A DNA stretch of 20,039 bases from Saksenaea vasiformis B4078 (lineage: Eukaryota > Mucoromycota > Mucoromycetes > Mucorales > Saksenaeaceae), in NCBI GenBank assembly GCA_000697055.1, contig JNDT01002272.1, positions 1-20,039 on the forward strand, in the 5' to 3' direction. The notes beneath the pieces are model-generated. The model worked only from the letters and a program-made list of their open reading frames with translations, did no database searches and had not been told where the DNA came from. Positions 9,429 through 15,719 of this stretch are shown piece after piece. Each line of letters starts with the position of its first letter. Positions within the stretch are counted from its first letter, which is position 1. A program made the position numbers and the translations under genes.

Positions 9429-9787
9429 ACAAGACCATTGACCAACACATGGGAAGTCGTTAAACTCAGCCTGCCAATTGACCAGAACAGGATGTCACTA
9501 AACTCAACATGAAAAAAAAAAAATTCAGAAAACAATATCACAAAAATATTACAAAAACATCACAAAAGCATCAAAAAAAATTATATCTTCCCCTTTTCTT
9601 CTTTTGATCACAACATCATTTTATTTTATTTGTATACTTATTTGGCATTCAACTGCTGTTATTTTTTTATCCATTCCACCACATCATGCTTTTCTTCTTC
9701 AAGAATTACCAATTATCAAGCACCAATTGATAACAAGAAATTACCATGGATACAGTCAAATACTGAATTCTCAAGCAATACCTTGAA
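9429..9787 (+). other. A- and T-rich spacer between RNase H and integrase
   Basis: About 360 nt with no recognisable domain. It has a 12-base A run near 9512-9523, many AAAACATCAC-like A-rich segments to about 9585, then T-rich sequence. The frame differs on the two sides (RNase H frame 0, integrase frame 2). The last 80 nt, with IDNKKLPWIQ in the integrase frame, could be the remains of the normal linker. The rest looks inserted or expanded. Confidence 0.45.
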
Positions 9788-11128
9788 ATGCTGGAAATTC
9801 CAGATAATCTCACCTGCCAACAAAAGCAGTTTCTCAAGTCTTGGCAAAAGAACTATTTCATTCAAAGTGATACACTTTACTACTGTGGCAAATCACCTCG
9901 TCAAGTTTTAACTGGACAAGATGCCAAGGACGCCATTTGGATGGCACATCAATACCTGCTTGGAGGACACTACGCATATCAAACTACTCTTGACAAAATC
10001 AATCGCCGCTATTATTGGAACAATATGATACATGACGTGAGGGACCACATTCTCCAGTGCCCCTGGTGTCAGTGGCAAGGGAAAACTACACTGAACGAAC
10101 GATTGAACCTCATACCTGTCTCAGAAGAACCATTTGCTGAAGTCAGACTCAACATCAAACACATAGCAACATCAAGAGCTGGACATTGATATATTATTGT
10201 CGCCATGGATTATCTTACCAAATGGGTTGAAGCACGCGCCTTACGATTTGCAAACGCCACAGAAGTTTCACTTTTCTTATATGAAGATATCATCTGTCAC
10301 CATGGTTGTCCTCGATCTATCATTACTGACAATGGACAAGCCTTTGTAAATGCGATCATAGAAGCTGTCTGTCAACAATATTCCATTAAGTACAAGACGA
10401 CCTCACCATATCATCCACAAACAAATGGGCTAGTAGAACGTTTCAACTGCACCCTTGGACAAGTACTCTGCAAGCTTCCAGAAAACGTCAAAAATGATTG
10501 GCATCTGTACCTTCCTGCAACATTATTCTCTTACTGTACAATCCAACACAAGACAATCTGACACACACCCTTTTTTCTCATTTATGGCAGACAAGCACAT
10601 ATGCCACTCGATCAGAGTGTGAAACCCGAAACCAATCCAGATCATGGAACAGACAAGGAAGATGCATACCTGCAACAAGTTTCCAAACAAGTCGAATTGT
10701 TACAAGTCATATGGAAAAACGCTGCCAGATCAATCCTCAAGATGCAAGAACAACAGAAAAAAGCAATTGATCAGAAGATTATATCCAAGAAGAAAGAGCT
10801 GGGACCACCATTTAAAGAAGGTAATCATGTTGAAGTATACAAGAATGCATTGGATTTTTCCTGGGCAGGAAAGTTAGAGGATCAATGGACAGGACCCTAC
10901 ATTGTGCAGGAATCTCACAGGAAAGGATCCTATTGACTAGCAGATCTAGAAGGAAAATCAATCAAGGAGCCAGTACATGGAAACTGAATGCGTATATATA
11001 CCCTGCCAGACACTGAGTACAGACATCCTACATCTACTGCCTCAAGAACTCTTCTCTCTCAACATGGAATACCTGAACAACCTGGAGCCTCTCGACATGA
11101 GCCTGAACAACTTCAACTTCCAGAACTA
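9788..11128 (+). pseudogene. Ty3-A integrase
   Basis: Stays in one frame with TGA at 10187, 10559, 10934 and 10985. The N-terminal zinc-binding part has HQYLLGGH and CPWC. The catalytic core reads LNIKHIATSRAGH*YIIVAMDYLTKW, then IITDNGQAF and HPQTNGLVERFN. The first catalytic Asp is Asn (codon AAC at 10151-10153), the second Asp and the Glu are kept. Beyond the core come a GRQAHMPLDQSV segment, a charged helix, and a C-terminal DNA-binding-like region with DQWTGPYIV and LADLEGK. Three of the stops (10187, 10559, 10934) fall where Ty3 integrases have Arg. The enzyme would insert the cDNA; this copy cannot. Confidence 0.85.
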
Positions 11129-11687
11129 TGATCATCTCAATCTGACAGAATATGATCTGCTAGTGATTCAAGGCATGATGCAAGCCAAAGGTGTAGGAAC
11201 CTCTCTCCTCCCTCAAGAACCATTATTGATGATGGATCCCATACACACTCAAGTGGAACAAGACCTACCACTTTTACCAGCCCTATTGCTCAACGATGAG
11301 AGCCTACCCCTCAACCAGATCCTGGACCAAGCAACTCTGTCTCAATTAGCAAGTGTGCTGTCTCTGTTAACATACCCTACTTCAACTTCAGCCATCTCAA
11401 ACTCTGAGCAGCTCCCAAAAACCAAGAACAGTCTCCACTACTTGGATCAGCACTTCAAGGTTATGTCCAAAGAAAGAAAATCCTTTAAAAAAGCTGTCAA
11501 AAAGCTTCGCTGCAAATACAAGAAGCAGGAAAAGACCATCGCGAAGTTTCACAAAGCTCAACAGACCTTGGGACACAAACTACAACAATTATCACTCCTA
11601 CCTACTCAAGTCAACAATCAGCAAACCTGGTACACCTTGCTGATGAAGTCCCTACCAAGGGAAATGACCACATTAAAACGAAGATGA
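11064..11687 (+). CDS. Extra ORF downstream of integrase in Ty3-A, unknown function
   Basis: An open frame of 207 codons from ATG 11064 (29 codons longer if ATG 10977, inside the pol end, is used), in a different frame from integrase. It has no stop, although pol upstream is riddled with them. The product has an acidic, Leu-rich N-terminal half and a strongly basic helical C-terminal third (KERKSFKKAVKKLRCKYKKQ then LQQLSLLP), compatible with a coiled coil or nucleic-acid binding. There is no signal peptide, membrane segment or furin-like site, so an envelope protein is not indicated. I do not recognise it. It ends in ATGA, shared with the next ORF. A chance open frame is possible. Confidence 0.4.
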   Translation: MEYLNNLEPLDMSLNNFNFQNYDHLNLTEYDLLVIQGMMQAKGVGTSLLPQEPLLMMDPIHTQVEQDLPLLPALLLNDESLPLNQILDQATLSQLASVLSLLTYPTSTSAISNSEQLPKTKNSLHYLDQHFKVMSKERKSFKKAVKKLRCKYKKQEKTIAKFHKAQQTLGHKLQQLSLLPTQVNNQQTWYTLLMKSLPREMTTLKRR

Positions 11688-11977
11688 CTTGCCAAGAAGA
11701 TTCTCAACATGAGCAAAGGGACTGCACTTTCTCCAGCCCCCAGGGATATGTAAGGTGCCAAGCTGCTTCAGCTCAAGATTCAGACCCAGACGACGATGTG
11801 GAGCATAAGCATGCTCTCAATGCTTCAACATTTCACAATGACCAAAACATAATCTCAAAACTGGACATATTCAACAATACTGACCAACTATATGCAACTT
11901 ATACAGTTGGAATTGACCTTCTTCCTGGCAATACAGACACCTTTCTCACCTACTGCAATACAATTCTGACATCTTGA
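11684..11977 (+). CDS. Second small ORF downstream of integrase in Ty3-A, unknown
   Basis: 97 codons starting at the ATG that overlaps the stop of the preceding ORF (ATGA at 11684-11687). The product has an acidic DSDPDDDVEH stretch and three Cys in its first half. No domain is recognised. The 4-nt overlap could allow reinitiation after termination, or the two ORFs may be one gene split by a frameshift. Coding status is uncertain. Confidence 0.3.
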   Translation: MTCQEDSQHEQRDCTFSSPQGYVRCQAASAQDSDPDDDVEHKHALNASTFHNDQNIISKLDIFNNTDQLYATYTVGIDLLPGNTDTFLTYCNTILTS

Positions 11978-12035
11978 CAATTCCACACACTCATCTCACT
12001 CCTGAAAATCCAAAATCAAACTCCTACTCTGAAGG

Positions 12036-12092
12036 GATCACTTTGATCTCGTTACACGATCACTTTGATCCCGTTACACGATCACTTTGATC
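12036..12092. repeat. Tandem 22-bp repeat with a palindromic core
   Basis: Units at 12036-12057 and 12058-12079 plus a partial third at 12080-12092 read GATCACTTTGATCYCGTTAC followed by AC. Each contains GATCA-CTT-TGATC, a small inverted repeat. It lies between the last Ty3-A ORF and the candidate Ty3-B LTR start. Confidence 0.85.
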
Positions 12093-12113
12093 CTTTTCAT
12101 GGATCAGACTTGC

Positions 12114-12377
12114 TGTTGTATTCCAACATCCTCCATTTACAGTCAGATACATTGCTAGCCAATGATTGATACATTACCATAAAGAGATCCTATTTCTACT
12201 CCAAAATTACCTTGAACACAGACTGTGGACTTTTAATTGCTTCCATATTAGTACTTATCCTGGATTCCTTTATACAATGCCTTTCACTGAGTTTTCTATG
12301 ATCTACTCTCAATCTGTCTTCTGTAAATACTGCATTAAGAAAGATCCAATATAGATACCAGCTATATTATGGATATA
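12114..12377 (+). repeat. Candidate upstream (U3) part of the Ty3-B 5' LTR, split by the pogo element
   Basis: Begins TGTTGTATTCCAACA, a plausible LTR start with the same TGTTGT as the Ty3-A candidate. It is AT-rich, without a convincing gene. The sequence would continue, after removing the transposon and one TA, at 15453, where the TATA box and AATAAA of Ty3-B lie. No second LTR copy is present to confirm the edges, and part could instead belong to Ty3-A. Confidence 0.35.
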
Positions 12378-12399
12378 CAGTGGTCCCCCGATAGTTTCA
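12378..12399 (+). repeat. Left terminal inverted repeat of the pogo element
   Basis: 22 bases identical to the reverse complement of 15429-15450. The subterminal region to about 12510 repeats TTTCAAC-like heptamers several times, as do the last 70 bases at the other end. These may be transposase-binding sites. Confidence 0.9.
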
Positions 12400-12625
12400 C
12401 CCCCGTTTTTTTTCAACTCTCACTTATTTCAACCATTTTCAATACCCCCCTACCAAAATAGCAGAGAAATTTTCAACTTCATACACATTTTCGACTTCAA
12501 CCTATTTTGATGAGGTGAAATTGTTCGCTATGTTTAATCTCCGCCTTCGGTTATAAGTAAATAGGTGGTGTGAGAGAAGGATGAAAAGGATGAACCAATA
12601 TATCATAAAACAATACATCAACTGT

Positions 12626-14347
12626 CTATCTGGGATCAACTAAATTAAAGAACGTGGTAATTTTCGACTGTTTAGTGCGGATCTCGGCGTGGAACTTTTC
12701 TTGTATTTTCTGCAGCTCAGGCAATGCAGATTGTACCTTGGGGTCCAAGATTTCTTCTTCATCCAGGATATTGAAGAGAAGGTTGAAGCATTCAACTTTC
12801 TCAGTAGCTGTCAATTGTGTCATTTCTGCATCAATCGGGTCGTCTTGCTGATCCAACCCTGTGACTTCTTCCTCATTCTCAACATCTTCTTCCTCTTGCA
12901 GTACCGCATTGACTATCTCTTCATCGGTTAAATTCCTATGAAGCGCCTGGCGTTCATATTCCGGGTCAATCTCAGTAGTAGGACAGTCATCGATTGACAT
13001 CTCAGCCTTCTCCGCAATCCTCTCGAGTCGATCCCGTATCACTACTTCCAAGTCCCTCTCTTCATCCGTTACCATTTGCACTGATTGGTTGCTGCCATCA
13101 GTGGAAAAGCTCCGGAATACTGTCGCTTCCCAGCAGTTAGCAATTGTTGCTGGGGTAATAGAGTACCAGGCTGCCTTGATCCACTTCATTGCCTGTAGTT
13201 GATCCACTTCAAAGAGTTTCTCCACTGGACCGATTTTGTCTTCCCTGCCGATCTGAGTCATTCCAATGTGTCGGTAAGCCTTGTCAAACTGACGTCGTTT
13301 GAAGTGAGCTTTGAACGCACGAATGATGCCGCCGTCCAAGGGTTGCACACGGGAAGTCGTGTTTGGGGGAAGAAACAAGACTTCAACGCTAACTGGTTCA
13401 TAGTCGACATAGTGACCTGCGAAGTTGTCAAGAATAAGCAAGACTTTTCTCTTCTTTGCGGTCATAGCACGATCAAAACGTCGAAGGAAGCGGTGAAATA
13501 TCTTTTTTGTCATCCAAGCGTTCGTGTTGTTGAAGTAGAAGTGGAAACCGGGATCAATCGCCTCCTTCCTCTTCCCATGTATCTTGAAGCAATTGGGTTT
13601 TTGTGCCATGCCGATGATGAGTGGGTCCCATCGATCGCTACCATCCGCATTGCAAAGAAGCCCCACAGTTAGCCGCTTCTTGCTTTCTTTTCGCCCAGAA
13701 AAGCCGTTAACTGAAATGGTAGTCCTCGGTGCTGCAGTGTAGTAGAGAGCAGTTTCGTCAAAATTGTATATGTCTCGCCTCTCATATTTGGAAAGGCTCT
13801 CCTGGATCCTTTCTGTATCCGCTTCCAGCAGAGAGTCGTCAAAAGACGCAGCCTCTCCATGCAGTCTATGCATCCTCAAACCATTGCGTATTGCAAACCG
13901 ATGCATCCATCCGTTCGATCCTTTGAATGAATCAATTCCGATGCGCTCAGCATAAACTGTCGCCTTCGTATATATCATGTTCCAGGTAATTGGAATGCGA
14001 CTCTCCTCAGCAACATTGATCCAAAGAAGAACAGCTTCTTCGATTTTCTGTCAAGAAGTATAGTGAGCCAAGAATTCATACTGTACTAGAAATAATATAC
14101 TATTTACAGGCCATTTTCCTTTGGTAACACGTCGTTTCTTGCTGGTAAAGCATAAATCTCCAAGGGCATCTTCTGCCATCCTTTTCAGCATCTTCGATAT
14201 CGTTGACTTGGTTGGAGTTTTTGAAAGGTTGAATTTCTCAGTTGCCCATTGTGCAAGCTCTTCATGCTTCATTCCTGGATGCGCTGTTTTAAAAGCAAAA
14301 ATTTCTTCGCGCTGCTCATTTGTAAGAGAAACGTTTTTCTTCGACAT
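12626..14347 (-). CDS. pogo/Tigger transposase (DDE superfamily), two exons
   Basis: Exon 1 is 14108-14347 and exon 2 is 12626-14047, with a 60-nt intron between. The spliced product is 553 residues, normal for the family. Residues 1-80 (exon 1) form the psq/CENP-B-type helix-turn-helix (LTNEQREEIFAFK, THPTKSTISKML-like). A second CENP-B-type HTH follows at about 81-150 (KIEEAVLLWINVAEES, GSNGWMHRFAIRNGL). The DDE_1 catalytic domain has Asp 177 (YNFDETAL), Asp 287 (LLILDNFAGH) and Asp 318 (VQPLDGGIIRAFK), with PPNTTSRVQPLD typical of pogo/jerky/CENP-B proteins. The tail is acidic. It would bind the terminal repeats and cut and paste the element at TA. Start: ATG at 14347, 40 nt after a TATA box. 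No defect is seen. Confidence 0.92.
14048..14107 (-). other. Intron of the transposase gene
   Basis: On minus it begins GTAAATAG and ends CTTGACAG, 60 nt, phase 0. Splicing joins KRRVTKGKWP to KIEEAVLLWINVAEE, restoring the usual continuity between the two DNA-binding domains. Reading through instead gives a stop within 18 codons. Confidence 0.85.
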
Positions 14348-14386
14348 TATGAAAGTGAATGTATGTAGGGCTCACAGAGTCGCAGG

Positions 14387-14395
14387 CTTTATATA
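14387..14395 (-). promoter_or_regulatory. TATA box of the transposase gene
   Basis: TATATAAAG on minus lies 40 nt upstream of the transposase ATG, a fitting distance for a short 5' UTR. Confidence 0.5.
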
Positions 14396-14427
14396 AGCAA
14401 CTATGGCCCAATGCTTCAATGGACTTC

Positions 14428-14640
14428 TTGTAAAATTTTATAGTTACACGAGCGTATGTTTCATCTGTGTTTCGGGCATTCGATATTTTGAATTTTAGTT
14501 CCTGAATTTCTATACCAATTGATCCGCGCCTCCATTTGTTTGTTCATAGGTCAGTTTTATATCGGACCACTAGTATCCCTCAGACATAATTGGATGAAAA
14601 CTTTTACTGCTGTAACCATTGGTTTGCAAGATGTCTCATT
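14428..14640 (+). repeat. Direct repeat R1 inside the pogo element
   Basis: Resembles 15062-15290 in the same orientation and order: CTTGTAAAA, GTTACACGAGC, a GGCATTC box, TTCCTGAA, AATTGGA, then AATTGGTTT / CATTGGTTT with ACAAGA / GCAAGA. Identity is about 65-70% by eye with small indels. Together R1 and R2 bracket the 14644-14894 segment. Confidence 0.7.
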
Positions 14641-14643
14641 AAA

Positions 14644-14894
14644 AGGATGGCCGCGTCTCCCGGGACGCCAAACAAGTTGAGTGAATGCTGCGTGTTCGCG
14701 TATCGCATGTCATCTCTTTCAAAAGACCCCTTTTAAATAAAACGAGTGTGTCGTCTTTAGAAACGTTTGTACTATCGCACAGCAGCGATCATTTCAATCG
14801 ACCATATTTACTAGAATATTGGCGACCGCTCGGACATTGCATGTTTATTCGTCATCTTTCGATGTCATATCTACAAAATCTCTGGACATCCGCC
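14644..14894 (+). repeat. Segment A: copy of the 19540-19802 segment, inverted
   Basis: 251 bp matching the reverse complement of 19540-19802 at roughly 80% by eye. The 12-base length difference is explained by a single in-frame 12-nt indel. Shared edges are AGGATGG at the left and GGACATCCGCC at the right; beyond them the two copies differ. The origin (small repeat family, captured host sequence or an unrelated nested element) is unresolved. Confidence 0.85.
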
Positions 14895-14930
14895 TTATCA
14901 CTCCCGGTCATCTTTTGGAAAACTATGTAG
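14685..14930 (+). CDS. Small ORF in segment A, conserved in segment B, unknown function
   Basis: 81 codons starting at an ATG directly preceded by an in-frame TGA. The B copy (19507-19761, minus) also starts at the equivalent ATG, directly preceded by TAA. Shared blocks include SHVISFKRPLLNK, DHFNR, FIRHL and SYLQN(L/F)WTSA. Many differences are synonymous (AGA/CGG, TTA/CTA, CAT/CAC) and the only indel is 12 nt. The match ends at WTSA in both, so the downstream codons are probably not original. I recognise no family. It lies in the transposase 5' flank and is divergently oriented from the transposase. It could be a gene fragment carried by the transposon. Confidence 0.4.
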   Translation: MLRVRVSHVISFKRPLLNKTSVSSLETFVLSHSSDHFNRPYLLEYWRPLGHCMFIRHLSMSYLQNLWTSALSLPVIFWKTM

Positions 14931-15061
14931 GAAGACTTCTTTGAATAACTAGAACATTATCCAAGTCTCATGGACTTTCTCCTGTGACCTCATCTTATAC
15001 GTCTCCTTGACTCTTCATACCATATGAAGTTTCCTTCATAGAGTTTTGGTTCTTAGATGAA

Positions 15062-15290
15062 CTTGTAAAAAAAAAACTTTTTGTTACACGAGCTCTGTTT
15101 AGCTCTGGTTTCAGGCATTCAGTGTCTTGGATTCCTGTTCCTGAAATTCTCTGACTTCAATCAGCGTGCCTACTATCCTGTTGTTCAACCCAATGACACT
15201 TGATTTTCGCCATTGCGTCATTGATATTCTCAGCTACAATTGGACAAAACTTTTCATACCAACGTAATTGGTTTACAAGAGGTTTCACTG
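15062..15290 (+). repeat. Direct repeat R2 inside the pogo element
   Basis: Partner of 14428-14640 (see there), about 634 bp further on. The pair may come from a tandem duplication of a unit containing segment A, or may be LTR-like flanks of a small nested element. Confidence 0.65.
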
Positions 15291-15383
15291 CTGTTGCAGA
15301 GATTGTGTCTTGAAATGAAGAGAAGCATAATATCACATGTACTGCTGCACCTGCATGGCTAAATAATCAGCCGACATTGCCCA

Positions 15384-15433
15384 TTTCAACCCTCAGATAT
15401 TTCAACCGTTTCTGACCCCCCTGAGGGTTGAAA
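15384..15433. repeat. Subterminal hairpin at the right end of the pogo element
   Basis: TTTCAACCCTCAG (15384-15396) is the exact reverse complement of 15421-15433, which reaches into the terminal repeat. The interval holds further TTTCAACC copies that echo the left end. It may contribute transposase-binding sites. Confidence 0.75.
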
Positions 15434-15450
15434 CTATCGGGGGACCACTG
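15429..15450 (-). repeat. Right terminal inverted repeat of the pogo element
   Basis: 22 bases, reverse complement of 12378-12399 without mismatch, followed by the target-site TA at 15451-15452. Confidence 0.9.
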
Positions 15451-15512
15451 TATGGGCATCTGTGCAATCATAGAATATAGTCCAATCTATCTGTATCCAT
15501 GGATGATTTTGT

Positions 15513-15544
15513 TATAAAAAGAGGAACACTTTTTATTCAATAAA
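15513..15544 (+). promoter_or_regulatory. TATA box and AATAAA of the Ty3-B LTR
   Basis: TATAAAAA (15513-15520) is followed 18 nt later by AATAAA (15539-15544). The start site and polyadenylation signal of the element are therefore both intact and downstream of the pogo insertion, while the probable U3 lies on its other side. Confidence 0.5.
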
Positions 15545-15645
15545 GGAGGGATCCAAGTTTCGCTGACTTCTCTTGTCTCTTGTTTTTTCTCATTCATCCT
15601 CTTGATTCTTCATTTTTTTCAGTGAATTCTTACTCTTTATTTTTT

Positions 15646-15684
15646 TTTATTTTATTTTATTTTATTTTATTTTATTTTATTTTT
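15646..15684. repeat. (ATTTT)n microsatellite in the Ty3-B leader
   Basis: About seven to eight pentamer units of ATTTT in the pyrimidine-rich leader, ending 36 nt before the gag-pol ATG. It probably arose by slippage in the T-rich untranslated leader. Confidence 0.85.
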
Positions 15685-15719
15685 CTCTCTATCTTTTGCT
15701 TTTATTTTTTCCACTTACC

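Larger units (their letters stand above)
2719..12113 (+). mobile_element. Ty3/gypsy retrotransposon copy Ty3-A, decayed, with nested insertions
   Basis: The interval holds, in order, a promoter/leader region, gag (3343-5913, interrupted), protease (to 7178), RT-RNase H (7715-9425), integrase (9788 onward) and two extra ORFs (11064-11977). The order protease-RT-RNase H-integrase defines Ty3/gypsy (Metaviridae-type) elements. Boundaries are inferred: the 5' edge is a candidate TGTTGT LTR start next to the DIRS-like remnant, and no matching 3' LTR is visible before Ty3-B begins. Decay is almost wholly by substitution: the gag, RT-RNase H and integrase blocks each stay in one frame over hundreds of codons despite many stops. 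Two later insertions sit inside it (about 4375-5445 and 7179-7709). Confidence 0.75.
12378..15450 (-). mobile_element. Complete pogo/Tigger-type DNA transposon, 3073 bp
   Basis: Flanked by TA on both sides (12376-12377 and 15451-15452), with perfect 22-bp inverted repeats starting CAGTGGTCCCCCGATAG. This is the terminal pattern of pogo/Tigger members of the Tc1-mariner superfamily, which duplicate TA. Inside lies an apparently intact transposase on minus, and a long 5' flank (14348-15428) with direct repeats and a small ORF of unknown origin. Compared with the surrounding Ty3-A sequence it is rich in CpG and has no premature stop, so it looks young. All parts for autonomous mobility seem present; activity is not shown. 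Confidence 0.9.

Noticed and set aside
3667..10987. In-frame TGA codons as selenocysteine or reassigned sense codons
   Set aside because: The expected residue is mostly Arg, catalytic residues are also lost by CpG-type changes, no SECIS-like element was noticed, and the transposase and edge gene end with TAG. Mutational decay is simpler.
11064..11687. Envelope gene of a retrovirus-like element
   Set aside because: No signal peptide, membrane segment or processing site; the basic helical region suggests a soluble protein.
12166..12354. 62-codon plus-strand frame before the transposon
   Set aside because: AT-rich, no similarity to known proteins, lies in the probable LTR.
2719..12377. Matching LTR pair for Ty3-A (2719-3180 against 11980-12377)
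   Set aside because: Scanning for shared words beyond CTACTCTGAAG found nothing consistent, so a second LTR is not claimed.
13199..13672. Long plus-strand open frame (157 codons) across the transposase gene
   Set aside because: It is antisense to the DDE domain, whose minus-strand frame has clear motifs, an intron and a full-length product. The plus frame has no family features.
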